A DNA stretch of 64,000 nucleotides from Defluviitaleaceae bacterium (GTDB taxonomy: Bacteria > Bacillota > Clostridia > Lachnospirales > WQUN01): the NCBI GenBank assembly GCA_009779755.1, contig WRDO01000003.1, positions 1 through 64,000 on the forward strand, read 5' to 3'. Each line of letters opens with the position of its first letter. Positions within the stretch are counted from its first letter, which is position 1. The translations under genes and the position numbers were made by a program. This document shows positions 8,774 through 17,552 of this stretch, in pieces. The notes beneath the pieces were generated by a model that worked only from the letters and a program-made list of their open reading frames with translations, was not told the origin of the DNA and searched no databases.

Positions 8774-10936
8774 ATGAAGAACCCCATTACGCGCATCAAG
8801 GAAAAATTTAAAAAAACCGATATACGGGATTTTCTGGGGGATATCAGCGGCATACTCGACCCGATGGAACTGGAAGTGCTCGTCGTGCGGAAACGCTGCG
8901 AGGTACTCTTCACCAATGAACGCGCGAAGGCCCGCATGTACACCGACAGCGGATTTTCCCATGATTGCCGTACGGGATACGCCGCAACGTTCCCCGCGCT
9001 TTGTTCGCATTGCCCCTACGGCATTAGCCGGTCGAAGGCCGTGCAGGGTGTATTCGAAATCGAGGATACAAAGGGCCGTTCATACCAAGTGCGCTGTACG
9101 GCCATCAATTGGATAGACGACAACCCCGCCTTCATCTTCACCCTAAACGACATCACCGAAGAGATCGCCACCAAAAAACGCCTCTACGAACTGGCATACA
9201 TTGACCAACTCACGGGTGTACCCAACCGTACCCGGCTCAAGGAAGACTTCACCGCGCTCGAACCCCGTATCGAATTGGGTGAACTTTCCGGCATCGTCGC
9301 CTTGTTTGACCTCGACCATTTTAAAGCGATAAACGATACATACGGGCATAATACGGGTGATATCGTTCTGCGCAGATTGGCCGAACACCTCGAAAGCGAA
9401 AAAGCGTTCGCGGGGAATTTATACCGCTTAGGCGGCGACGAATTTGTCCTGCTGTACACCGACCCCGCCAACCGATTCGATTCCGACGATTCAATTATCT
9501 ATCATTATAATAACCTTCTTTCGGCAGCCTTGCGCTCCTATTCATTACCCAATATCGAATTGACCTGTACGCTGAGCATGGGGGTTTCCTTGTTCCCGCG
9601 TGACGGCACAACCCTTTCGGAAACCCTGCGTAAAGCGGACATTGCGCTGTACCAAGCGAAAGCCGAAGGCCGTAACCAAATCATATTCTTCATCAACCAA
9701 TACGACACGGCGCAAAAATTTAAGGATGTGTATATCAATATCCAACCCGTGCTCACCAGCGTGGGCAAGACATTCGGCTATGAATTGATGGATTGCAGCG
9801 ACGAAAGCGACGAAACGGAATCATCCGTGGATTTGAAGGACTTTAACAGGACGCTGGACGCGATGGGCTTGCACAACCTTGACGATAAGCTGCATTATTT
9901 TATTGCGTTCTCCAAGCAATTGCTCAGCCCCGCGGTGTTGCATAACCTGCCGCGGGAGAAGTTCATCGTTCAGTTGAACCTGCCGGAAAAAATGACAGAG
10001 GAGAAGCGCAACGCGGATTTCGCGCTGTATTCATTATTAAAGAAACACGGTTACAAATTAGCCATCACAAACCTGCGGAGCAACGCACTCGAAGAAGATT
10101 TGATGAGCCTCGCGGATTATTGCATATTTTCGTCCCGCGACGCCGACATCGCCAAACAGAAGAAAATCATCGCATCCTCGTACGGCAAGCGTTTTGTGGC
10201 TACGGGTGTGGATACCTTAGCCGAATATAATACCACAAGGGACGCGGGTTTCCATCTTTTTAAGGGTTTTTACTTTCGCCAGCCCGTCGTCGGGCAAGTA
10301 TCCAAGGAAATTAATCCCCTCAAGGTAAATTACTTGCGGCTGATGAAGCTCTCCAACACCGAAGGGTATATGGACTTCCGTGAAATCAGCGCGATCATTG
10401 CCTCCGACGTGGCCCTTTCCTACAAGCTGCTTCGTATCCTTAACTCCGCCGCCGTCGGCTTGCGTAACGTGACCTCCATAAGCAGCGCGATCGCTTACCT
10501 CGGTGAAGACAACCTGAAGAAATGGATTGCCGTACTCGCCCTGCGCGGCGCGGCCGAAGATAAACCCATCGAGCTCATCCGCCTTTCCCTCATCCGCGCG
10601 CATTTCGGCGAGCTCCTTGCGCCGCATTTCCGCATCCGCCGAAACCCGCAGAAACTTTTCATGATCGGGATGCTGTCGCTTTTGCACATCGCCCTGGACA
10701 CCACCCGCGAGGAGCTTATGGCCGACTTGCCCGTGGAGGAGGACATCCGCGAATCCCTCCTTTCCAAGGAGGGTGTCTATTCCGACATACTCAGCTTCTT
10801 CGAAAATTACGAATACGCCAATTGGGAGTCGGTCGCGCAGTTCGTAGACCAGCACCAACTGGACGCCTCCTACGTAAACGACGCGTATATACTTTCCGTA
10901 AAATGGTACAATGATTTGGTTGAAGGAACGGAGTAA
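8774..10936 (+). CDS. PAS-GGDEF-(degenerate EAL)-HDOD signalling protein
   Basis: A 720-residue soluble protein. Residues about 20-135 form a PAS-like sensor with CSHCPYG, a possible metal or redox cysteine cluster. Residues 140-300 are a GGDEF domain with intact RLGGDEF (about 217-223) and DxDxFK (DLDHFK), predicted to synthesise c-di-GMP. Residues 310-500 resemble an EAL domain but the catalytic motif is replaced (YELMDC), as in YuxH-like proteins. The C-terminus is HDOD (SYKLLRILNSAAVGLR). There are no membrane segments. AAGGAG lies 7 bases before the ATG. It is monocistronic and ends at a bidirectional terminator. Confidence 0.9.
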   Translation: MKNPITRIKEKFKKTDIRDFLGDISGILDPMELEVLVVRKRCEVLFTNERAKARMYTDSGFSHDCRTGYAATFPALCSHCPYGISRSKAVQGVFEIEDTKGRSYQVRCTAINWIDDNPAFIFTLNDITEEIATKKRLYELAYIDQLTGVPNRTRLKEDFTALEPRIELGELSGIVALFDLDHFKAINDTYGHNTGDIVLRRLAEHLESEKAFAGNLYRLGGDEFVLLYTDPANRFDSDDSIIYHYNNLLSAALRSYSLPNIELTCTLSMGVSLFPRDGTTLSETLRKADIALYQAKAEGRNQIIFFINQYDTAQKFKDVYINIQPVLTSVGKTFGYELMDCSDESDETESSVDLKDFNRTLDAMGLHNLDDKLHYFIAFSKQLLSPAVLHNLPREKFIVQLNLPEKMTEEKRNADFALYSLLKKHGYKLAITNLRSNALEEDLMSLADYCIFSSRDADIAKQKKIIASSYGKRFVATGVDTLAEYNTTRDAGFHLFKGFYFRQPVVGQVSKEINPLKVNYLRLMKLSNTEGYMDFREISAIIASDVALSYKLLRILNSAAVGLRNVTSISSAIAYLGEDNLKKWIAVLALRGAAEDKPIELIRLSLIRAHFGELLAPHFRIRRNPQKLFMIGMLSLLHIALDTTREELMADLPVEEDIRESLLSKEGVYSDILSFFENYEYANWESVAQFVDQHQLDASYVNDAYILSVKWYNDLVEGTE

Positions 10937-10956
10937 TATACAATTAACGCAAAAAC

Positions 10957-10989
10957 AAAAAAGGGGTTGCTTTCGGCAATCCCCTTTTT
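10957..10989. terminator. Bidirectional intrinsic terminator
   Basis: AAAAGGGGTTGC, a short loop, then GCAATCCCCTTTTT form a stem with one bulged base and A/T tails on both sides. It lies between the convergent GGDEF-HDOD and floA genes and can terminate both. Confidence 0.85.
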
Positions 10990-11008
10990 AACGTTGGGTT
11001 TTATTTTT

Positions 11009-12040
11009 TTATTTTCCGCCGCCGGGTTTCACCGATACATCCATTTGCGCGGTTCCGATATTTGTGCGCATGAGGGTGTCGGCCTTGCGGTTTTCGAGAT
11101 TGATATAGTCCATATAACCCATCTTTCCTTCGCGCAGGGCTTGCGCGAGCGCACTGGGCACTTCGGCTTCGGCTTCCACTACCTTGGCGCGCATACGCTC
11201 GACTTCGGCGCGCATTTCCTGTTCCTGCGCGACGGCGAGGGCGCGGCGTTCCTCAGCCTTGGCTTCGGCGATCTTTTTGTCGGCTTCGGCTTGCTCGATT
11301 TGGAGGTGCGCGCCGATGTTACGGCCCACGTCCACGTCGGCGATGTCAATGGAGAGGATTTCGTAGGCGGTGCCTGCGTCGAGACCCTTGGCGAGTACGG
11401 TTTTGGAAATGAGGTCGGGGTTTTCGAGTACGTCGCGGTGGGATTTGGCGGAACCAATGGTGGAGACGATACCTTCGCCCACGCGGGCGATGATCGTCCC
11501 TTCACCCGCGCCGCCCACCAAGCGTTGGATGTTGGTGCGTACGGTAATGCGCGCCACGGCTTTTACCTCAATACCGTTGATAGCCATGGCGGAGATCATG
11601 GGCGTTTCGATGACCTTGGGGTTAACGCTCATGCGTACGGCGTCGAAAACGTCGCGCCCGGCCAAATCAATGGCGGCGGCTTTTTCGAAGGGCAACTCGA
11701 TGTTCGCACGATGAGCGGCGATAAGCGCATTGATGACCGCGTCCACGCGCCCGCCCGCGAGATAGTGCGCTTCCAACTGGCTTACGGGGATGGGGATATT
11801 AGCCTTCGTGCATTTGATCAACGGGCGTACGATATGCACGGGGTTGACCTTACGCAAGCGCATCCCGATAAGCGAACCGATGCCTACCTTCGCGCCCGAC
11901 GCCATGGCGGAAATCCATAACCCCAGCGGTACAAAGCGCAGGAACAATACGATGAATAAAAGGATCGCAGCGGCGATCGCCACGCCGACCACGGGAAAGT
12001 CCCCTATCGGGGGATTGAGTAATAAAAATATCCTGTCCAT
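11009..12040 (-). CDS. floA: Flotillin-like membrane-microdomain protein FloA
   Basis: A 343-residue SPFH-domain protein of the FloA (YqfA) family. The N-terminal membrane hairpin region is [20 protein letters not shown]. It is followed by the SPFH core ([20 protein letters not shown]), then a long alanine/glutamate-rich coiled coil ([17 protein letters not shown]). The length is typical. FloA scaffolds functional membrane microdomains. GGAGG is 6 bases before the ATG. The nfeD gene lies 56 bases upstream on the same strand, the conserved partnership for this family. Confidence 0.95.
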   Translation of the reverse strand: MDRIFLLLNPPIGDFPVVGVAIAAAILLFIVLFLRFVPLGLWISAMASGAKVGIGSLIGMRLRKVNPVHIVRPLIKCTKANIPIPVSQLEAHYLAGGRVDAVINALIAAHRANIELPFEKAAAIDLAGRDVFDAVRMSVNPKVIETPMISAMAINGIEVKAVARITVRTNIQRLVGGAGEGTIIARVGEGIVSTIGSAKSHRDVLENPDLISKTVLAKGLDAGTAYEILSIDIADVDVGRNIGAHLQIEQAEADKKIAEAKAEERRALAVAQEQEMRAEVERMRAKVVEAEAEVPSALAQALREGKMGYMDYINLENRKADTLMRTNIGTAQMDVSVKPGGGK

Positions 12041-12096
12041 TGATGACCTCCGTTTATAAATGAATGGGGTTGATTACAAGTATATGCCTCATGGCA

Positions 12097-12576
12097 TCAA
12101 TTACCGTCTGTTACACCTACGACAACCTTGGTCCCTTGCGTTTCCAATACTTTTACCTTCGTGCCGAGGTCAATCATCGTGCCGACGGCGGCCACTTCCA
12201 TACGGATACCGTTAAACTCGGCCTCGCCGTACGGGCGCAGGATAGTGACGGCAACCCCCTCCTTGCCTACCATGCCGGATAAGTCCCCCACGGCGTCGGG
12301 GTCCTCCGCCAAGTTGTCGTTAAGGATGACGCGGCCCTGCAATTGCCGTTTGGTTACGAAGTTATAGACAAACCCGCCGAGCAAACCCAGCGTCATCACC
12401 CCAAAACCGACGAATATCCATCCGTTGGGGTGAAAGATAACGGCCAAAACCGCCGACAGCACCAACGCGATGATGCCGATGATGCCGCAAATAAAACCGT
12501 CGAAACCGGGTATCAACAGCTCCAACAAAAGCGCCAGCGTCCCGATTGCCAGCAATACCACAGCTAATTGCAACAT
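12097..12576 (-). CDS. nfeD: NfeD-like membrane protein
   Basis: A 159-residue protein with three or so N-terminal membrane segments (residues 4-80) and a C-terminal OB-fold domain (about 85-155) of the short NfeD1b class. It lacks the ClpP-like protease domain of long NfeD proteins. The family partners flotillins or stomatins, and floA is directly downstream. A clear AAGGGGGAA site precedes the ATG. Function beyond microdomain association is not established. Confidence 0.88.
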   Translation of the reverse strand: MLQLAVVLLAIGTLALLLELLIPGFDGFICGIIGIIALVLSAVLAVIFHPNGWIFVGFGVMTLGLLGGFVYNFVTKRQLQGRVILNDNLAEDPDAVGDLSGMVGKEGVAVTILRPYGEAEFNGIRMEVAAVGTMIDLGTKVKVLETQGTKVVVGVTDGN

Positions 12577-12616
12577 TTCGATTCCCCCTTTTTAGTTCTT
12601 GGTCCCTAACTCCCGA

Positions 12617-13087
12617 TCATTCCTTCCCTGCCGGGGCGTCGATAGCTTGCGGGGTCATCTTCGGCGAACGGATACCCACGATTTCCGATTTGAGTATCGG
12701 GATGCGGATATTCCGGTTGGTGCCGAATTCGATGATAAAACAATCCTCGCCCACATCGGCGATGCGCCCGAACAAACCCGCGTTTGTGATTACATTGTCG
12801 CCGACGGAGATGGCGGCTTGCATTTCCTTAAGTTTTTTTTCACGCTTGCGTTGCGGGCGGAACATCAGCAGATACATGACCAATATCACGCCGCCCCAGA
12901 TAAGGATCATCGTCCATCCGCCCATACCCCCGACGGGTGCGTCCGCGGGTACGTTGTTCGCCACTTGGTGTGCCACCTCCCCCGGGTTTACGTTGCCCGC
13001 GGGTTGGTTGCCCGGTGTGCCGATGATACCGAAATCACTCAAGACCGCTGTCATCCGCTGTATGCCGTAATAAAGCGTGTTAATCAT
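12617..13087 (-). CDS. yajC: Preprotein translocase accessory subunit YajC
   Basis: A 156-residue YajC homologue. The transmembrane segment TMILIWGGVILVMYLLMF is followed by the hallmark RPQRKREKKLKEMQ. The cytosolic domain then carries GDNVITNAGLFGRIADV. It associates with SecDF. The N-terminal 50 residues before the membrane helix are longer than usual and glycine/proline-rich. Two ATGs (13093 and 13087) are in frame; AAGGGGAA has better spacing to 13087. A TATAAT lies on the minus strand at 13153-13148, overlapping the upstream gene's stop, with TTGCGG 17 bases before it, so yajC may have its own promoter. Confidence 0.93.
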   Translation of the reverse strand: MINTLYYGIQRMTAVLSDFGIIGTPGNQPAGNVNPGEVAHQVANNVPADAPVGGMGGWTMILIWGGVILVMYLLMFRPQRKREKKLKEMQAAISVGDNVITNAGLFGRIADVGEDCFIIEFGTNRNIRIPILKSEIVGIRSPKMTPQAIDAPAGKE

Positions 13088-13148
13088 GTCCATTTCCCCT
13101 TTGATTTATCGCTACAATATAATATACGTTAAATTAACGCATTCGGCA

Positions 13149-13910
13149 TTATAACCAATTCTGCATACACCCGCAATGGTTTAATTGTGCAACTGCCACA
13201 TCAGGCTTGTCGGTGATGACCGTATCCACCCCGCACGCAAGCATTTTGCGGATATACGCTTCATCGTTTACCGTCCATACGTTGACCTCGATGCCCAACG
13301 TATGGCAATCGTCAACGGTATTCGGTAACGCGGCGATGATTTGCCACGGCGGATGGATGGCGTTCGCTCCCAATCGTTGCGCATAAATATAGGGGTCCAC
13401 GAGTGGCAGATTGTACAAAAGGCCGATGTACGCACACGGGTCGATTCGGCGAATGTCCATCAAGGAATAATGATTAAAGGATGAATAGATGATTTTGGAC
13501 GGCCCGATCCTGTCTTGCAAATCCAACAATTTGGCGGGGAGGGAGGGGTAGACCTCTTCAGTGGTCTTTAATTCCACATTAACGGTAAAGGGACGATTGC
13601 GGGTTATGGATAATCCGTTAATCAAACCGTACACCTCATCTAAGGTAGGGATGGGGAAATCCAACCGTTTTAATTCCTCCGCGGTAAAGTCACAAATTCG
13701 ACCCGGCTCACCCGTCATACGTTCGAGCGTTAAATCATGGAAAACCATGACTTCGCCGTCCTTGGACAGGTGTACGTCCAGTTCGATACCGTCCGCGCCC
13801 TGCTCGATGCCCAGACGGAAGGCTTCGAGCGTATTTTCGGGCGCGAAGACGTTCTCGCCCGCGCCGCGGCTTAAATGCGAACCGCGGTGGGCCAATATTT
13901 TCGTTTTCAA
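13149..13910 (-). CDS. Glycerophosphodiester phosphodiesterase
   Basis: A 253-residue cytoplasmic GDPD-family TIM barrel. ILAHRGSH (catalytic His-Arg), ENTLEAFRLGIEQGADGIELDV (metal-binding Glu/Asp residues) and FHDLTLERMTG are intact. The C-terminal GxDTVITDKPD is also present. It hydrolyses glycerophosphodiesters to glycerol-3-phosphate and an alcohol. The start is TTG with AAAGGA 8 bases upstream. The gene follows uxaC by 13 bases and is probably the last member of an esterase-uxaC-GDPD operon. There is no signal peptide. Confidence 0.9.
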   Translation of the reverse strand: MKTKILAHRGSHLSRGAGENVFAPENTLEAFRLGIEQGADGIELDVHLSKDGEVMVFHDLTLERMTGEPGRICDFTAEELKRLDFPIPTLDEVYGLINGLSITRNRPFTVNVELKTTEEVYPSLPAKLLDLQDRIGPSKIIYSSFNHYSLMDIRRIDPCAYIGLLYNLPLVDPYIYAQRLGANAIHPPWQIIAALPNTVDDCHTLGIEVNVWTVNDEAYIRKMLACGVDTVITDKPDVAVAQLNHCGCMQNWL

Positions 13911-13923
13911 GCGAAGTATCCTT

Positions 13924-15330
13924 TCACGCGAAATATCCTTTCACGTTAAAGTATGCGATGTCCCCCGCGATTTTTTTCAGCAATTCCATATCCCGCGGGA
14001 ATTCGCCGTCCTGTACCCATGTACCGATGCGGTTGGCTAAAATCCTGCGGAAATAATCGTGCCGCGGGTAGGAAATAAAACTGCGCGAATCCGTCAGCAT
14101 CCCAATAAAATTGGCAAGCATTCCAAGCGAAGCGAGCGTAATCAAGTGTTTTTCCATACCGGGCTTCGTATCGTTAAACCACCACGGTGCACCCCACTGC
14201 ATCCGCCCGCGAATGCCGCGCCCCGCGAAATTACCGATCATCGTCGCGAGTATTTCGTCGGCGGTGGGATTCAGGCAATATAAAATCGTTTTGGGTAAGG
14301 CATCACGGTTTTCCAAATCGTCCAGAATACGGGAAAGCGTCTGCGCGAACGGTGCGTCGCCGATTGAATCATAACCCGTGTCGGCACCCAGCAGGTTATG
14401 CATACGCGTGTTATTATTGCGCATCGCGCCAATGTGGAGCTGCATCGCCCAACCGCGTTTCGTATATTGTTCGCTCAGCCACGAGAACAAGCGCGTTTTG
14501 TAACCGATGGTTTCCTCGTACGTGAGGGCTTCGCCGCGCAGGGCCTTACGGAAGGCGAGCGTCGCTTTCGTATCACTTACGGCGGGGTCAAAGACGGGTG
14601 GGTCCAAAGCATGGTCGGAGATCACGCAACCTCTTTGCGTAAAAAAGTCCAACCGATTTACCAACGCCTCAAGCAACGAATCCCAATCGATTATTTCATT
14701 ACGCATACCGGCGGCGAGCCGTAATCTTTTTATATATTCCGCAAAACCCGGATTACCCGGTTCCAATAAAATACCCGGGCGGAAGGTGGGGAGTACCTTC
14801 GCCAACCCGGGTATGTTGTCGTATCGTATCTTCGTGTGGTGCTTAAGGGTGTCGGCGGGGTCGTCCGTCGTAGCCAGCCATTCCACCCGCGAACGTTTCA
14901 GCAAGTTCTGCACGGTAAAATCGTCTTTTTCGATTTGCGCATTACAAAACGCGTAGATTTCCGCCGCGTTTTCCGCGTTGATTATCCCGTCGTAACCAAA
15001 GTATTGTCGCAGCTCCATGTGCGACCAATGGTACAGCGGGTTGCCGATGGCGGCTTCAAGCGCGGCGCACCACGCGTCGAATTTCTCGTGGTCGGGCGCG
15101 TTGCCCGTGATGTGGCTTTCCGGTACGCCGTTGTGCCGCATCAACCGCCATTTGTAATGATCCCCGCCCAACCATAATTCGGTGATATTTTTGAAGCGTT
15201 TATTCGTGGCGATGGCTTCGGGGTTAAGGTGGCAATGGTAGTCGATGATCGGCAGTTCGCGGATGGATTGATAGATTTCGACCGCGGTTTCGTTTTGTAA
15301 AAGGAAATCGTCACACATAAAATTTTTCAT
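13924..15330 (-). CDS. uxaC: Uronate (glucuronate/galacturonate) isomerase
   Basis: A 468-residue amidohydrolase-fold isomerase converting glucuronate to fructuronate or galacturonate to tagaturonate. The metal-binding PIIDYHCHLNP is at about residues 27-37, with WRLMRHNGV and QWGAPWWFNDT typical of UxaC. The length is normal. The ATG overlaps the stop of the upstream esterase (ATGA), indicating coupling. No other uronate pathway gene is in the window, so the rest of the route must be elsewhere. Confidence 0.95.
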   Translation of the reverse strand: MKNFMCDDFLLQNETAVEIYQSIRELPIIDYHCHLNPEAIATNKRFKNITELWLGGDHYKWRLMRHNGVPESHITGNAPDHEKFDAWCAALEAAIGNPLYHWSHMELRQYFGYDGIINAENAAEIYAFCNAQIEKDDFTVQNLLKRSRVEWLATTDDPADTLKHHTKIRYDNIPGLAKVLPTFRPGILLEPGNPGFAEYIKRLRLAAGMRNEIIDWDSLLEALVNRLDFFTQRGCVISDHALDPPVFDPAVSDTKATLAFRKALRGEALTYEETIGYKTRLFSWLSEQYTKRGWAMQLHIGAMRNNNTRMHNLLGADTGYDSIGDAPFAQTLSRILDDLENRDALPKTILYCLNPTADEILATMIGNFAGRGIRGRMQWGAPWWFNDTKPGMEKHLITLASLGMLANFIGMLTDSRSFISYPRHDYFRRILANRIGTWVQDGEFPRDMELLKKIAGDIAYFNVKGYFA

Positions 15331-16103
15331 GCGAATTCACCCTCACTATTAAAGAAATCGAACATCACGGGCAGCGATTCCTCCCAAAAATCCCAGTCGT
15401 GGTCGCCCGCCCATTCCTTGTAAGCGTATTCGAACGGTAGTGCCTTCATGTGCGCGTCGAAGCGCCGGTTATCCTCCAGCAAAAAATCCTTATCGCCGCA
15501 GGTAACGAGGATGCGAGGCTTTTCGGGTTTGTCCGCGAGGTTGCTCGCCAATGCAAACAAGTTGCCGCCTTCGGGCACCTTCAATTCCTCCCCCGCGATC
15601 GAAACGGCTAACTTTTTATGCCGTTCGTCCGTACCGGGCAGAAGTCTGTGATAAATGCTTTCCGCGTCCACCGCGCCCGAAAAGGAAGCAACCGCGCAAT
15701 AAAATTCCGGTCGTGTCAGCGCACACTTAACCGCGCCGTATCCGCCCATGGACAAGCCCGCCACATACGTATTTTCCCGCGTGTGCTTCACGTTAAAAAT
15801 TTCTTCGACGATCTTGGGTAATTCGTACGCGACATAGGTAAAGTAATCCGCTCCGTGTTTCATGTCCGTGTAGAAGCTGTTTTGTACTTCGGGCATCACC
15901 ACGATAAACGGGTGCTTGTGGTGGATATGGTGCGTGATGCGGGAATTATTCACCCAGCACGACGAATTGCCCGTCATGCCGTGCAGCAAATAAAGTACCC
16001 GCCGCGTAATGACCCCTTCCGGGTTGGCTTGGGGGAAGATAACTTCGACGTGGGTATTAAGACCCAACGCCGCCGAACGGATGCTGGTTGACAGCCGTGC
16101 CAT
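15327..16103 (-). CDS. Alpha/beta-hydrolase esterase (esterase D/acetyl-esterase type)
   Basis: A 258-residue cytoplasmic esterase of the EstA/S-formylglutathione hydrolase family. The nucleophile elbow is AGLSMGGYG. The LLHGMTGN oxyanion loop and the C-terminal GDHDWDFWEES (catalytic His) are also visible. Such enzymes deacetylate xylo-oligosaccharides or hydrolyse short acyl esters. The start at 16103 has GGGAGG 7 bases upstream; the longer frame to 16163 runs into the intergenic promoter region. Operon position ahead of uxaC supports a role in plant cell-wall sugar use. Confidence 0.88.
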   Translation of the reverse strand: MARLSTSIRSAALGLNTHVEVIFPQANPEGVITRRVLYLLHGMTGNSSCWVNNSRITHHIHHKHPFIVVMPEVQNSFYTDMKHGADYFTYVAYELPKIVEEIFNVKHTRENTYVAGLSMGGYGAVKCALTRPEFYCAVASFSGAVDAESIYHRLLPGTDERHKKLAVSIAGEELKVPEGGNLFALASNLADKPEKPRILVTCGDKDFLLEDNRRFDAHMKALPFEYAYKEWAGDHDWDFWEESLPVMFDFFNSEGEFA

Positions 16104-16189
16104 GGAATGACCTCCCTTTTCGATAAAATGTAATATTATCGCCGTCTGTGGTATCATATCCAAAATTTGAAGGAAAAGGAAGATTATTC

Positions 16190-16687
16190 ATGAAATACAT
16201 ACAACAAGCCCTTGACATGGGCGCAAGGAACGCCGTACGTTTCGAAATCGGCGACATCGCTTTCGACCCCCGCGTAGCGTTGAAGTGTATCTTCGGCTGC
16301 CCCGACTACGGGCGCAACCACACCTGCCCGTTTCAAAAATCCCCGCTTAACATGAAGGAATATGAAGAAATCCTTTCGCGCTACAAGTGGGGGATTATCA
16401 TCGGCTGCGCGGATAAAGCCGCAAGCCAAAGGATTTCCTACGAAATCGAACGGGCGTGCTTTTTGGACGGTTATTACTTCGCGTTTTCGTTATCTGATTG
16501 CGGGTTGTGCAAGGAATGCTCGAAGATCACCGAAGAACCCTGCCGCGTACCCGCAAAAGCGCGGCCCGCTTTCCACGCCGTGGGTATCGACGTGTTTAAA
16601 ACCGTACACAAATTCAAGCTGCCGCTGGCAGTGGCACTGGACCATAACGCGGAATTAAATTGGTACTCGGCGGTTTTCGTTGAATAA
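16190..16687 (+). CDS. DUF2284 metal-binding protein
   Basis: A 165-residue protein rich in paired cysteines: KCIFGCPDYGRNHTCPF near residue 35 and CGLCKEC...EPCRVP near residues 103-120. This pattern is characteristic of DUF2284, a predicted iron-sulfur or zinc protein of anaerobes. No enzyme activity is established. AAGGAAAAGGA precedes the ATG by 8 bases. It is divergent from the esterase operon across an 86-base intergenic region that must hold both promoters. Confidence 0.85.
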   Translation: MKYIQQALDMGARNAVRFEIGDIAFDPRVALKCIFGCPDYGRNHTCPFQKSPLNMKEYEEILSRYKWGIIIGCADKAASQRISYEIERACFLDGYYFAFSLSDCGLCKECSKITEEPCRVPAKARPAFHAVGIDVFKTVHKFKLPLAVALDHNAELNWYSAVFVE

Positions 16688-16750
16688 ATAAACCCATCGC
16701 CTACGTATATAAGTGTAATATGGCATGAAAGCGCAGTTTGGGAGGCACCC

Positions 16751-16861
16751 ATGGGCGCGGGTTGTCGTTCGGTTCAACGGCACCGCGTAAAAACCGCTTG
16801 GCGCAACGTTTATGTTATGTATTCCGCATGTAAAGGAGTCTCTTTATGGAAACCAAGATAG
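16751..16861 (+). CDS. Possible 36-residue leader ORF
   Basis: ATG at 16751 has a strong GGGAGG site 5 bases upstream. It opens a 36-codon frame (MGAGCRSVQRHRVKTAWRNV, continuing to KPR) that ends 16 bases inside the next gene. The product is basic and matches no family I recognise. It may be a translated leader or a small protein coupled to the membrane-protein gene, or chance. Only the ribosome site and the overlap support it. Confidence 0.3.
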   Translation: MGAGCRSVQRHRVKTAWRNVYVMYSACKGVSLWKPR

Positions 16862-17403
16862 ATACCAAAGTCACCTTATACGACGCCGACGGCAAACGTA
16901 TCGGCGAAACCTTTTCGCGCCGCGCCAGGCAGCTCGTCAAGCAACAACGCGCCTTATGGACGGACGAAACGCACACCGCAATCCGCTTCCTGCCCGACGC
17001 CGCGGAGGAATGGGAAGCCGAAACGGACGGCATCCCCACCGCGCCTAACCCAAGCGGAACCGACAAAAACGAAATCCCGCCCCACATCGACGCCAACCTC
17101 TACGCGCTGGCGAAAAAACGTATTTCCACCCGCCGCAGGATGTTTTGGCATACGCTGGGGCTGCTGCCGGGGTATTTATTCCTGGCAGCGTTATTCGATT
17201 CCATGTTCACGTTCAGACAGTTTGAACTGGGGTTTTTTGTCGGGATTACTTTCACGTTGTGGACGATGTCGTTCGCTTACACCATCCACCAATTCCGCAA
17301 GTATAATCGCGGCTTCTTTCTTCTGGCGGAAATGGAAACTCGCCGTGCCCGTAAGCTGGCGAACGAAATGGACCGCTTGAAGCGTATGGGGTACGGCGGA
17401 TAA
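16846..17403 (+). CDS. Two-transmembrane protein with RRXRR-like N-terminus
   Basis: A 185-residue protein. Residues 6-48 read TLYDADGKRIGE, then SRRARQLVKQQRA, then TAIRF, a pattern close to the RRXRR (IscB PLMP) element but without the PLMP tetrad. Residues about 95-160 hold two membrane helices (LGLLPGYLFLAALFDSMF and GFFVGITFTLWTMSFAYTI). The C-terminus is a charged helix. Function is unknown. AAGGAG lies 8 bases before the ATG. A strong terminator follows. Confidence 0.75.
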   Translation: METKIDTKVTLYDADGKRIGETFSRRARQLVKQQRALWTDETHTAIRFLPDAAEEWEAETDGIPTAPNPSGTDKNEIPPHIDANLYALAKKRISTRRRMFWHTLGLLPGYLFLAALFDSMFTFRQFELGFFVGITFTLWTMSFAYTIHQFRKYNRGFFLLAEMETRRARKLANEMDRLKRMGYGG

Positions 17404-17418
17404 AATCCGACGCCCAAC

Positions 17419-17458
17419 AAAAACGGGGTAACCTTTGTGAAGGTGTGCCCCGTTTTTT
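17419..17458 (+). terminator. Intrinsic terminator
   Basis: AAAACGGGG and CCCCGTTTTTT bracket an inner AACCTT/AAGGT pairing. This is a GC-rich stem followed by a T run, 16 bases after the stop of the two-transmembrane gene. Confidence 0.88.
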
Positions 17459-17468
17459 ATTACTTTCC

Positions 17469-17497
17469 TTGCAGTCTTTTGCAAACAATGGTATAAG
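17469..17497 (+). promoter_or_regulatory. Candidate sigma-A promoter of the LacI-like/GGDEF gene
   Basis: TTGCAG (17469-17474) and TATAAG (17492-17497) are separated by 17 bases, 55 bases before the ATG and directly after a terminator. The -10 matches consensus 5 of 6 and the -35 only 3 of 6. Confidence 0.4.
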
Positions 17498-17552
17498 ATT
17501 CCGTATTAAAGTAAAGGGTACATAGTGTTGCACAAAAGTTAGGGGGAGCGGT

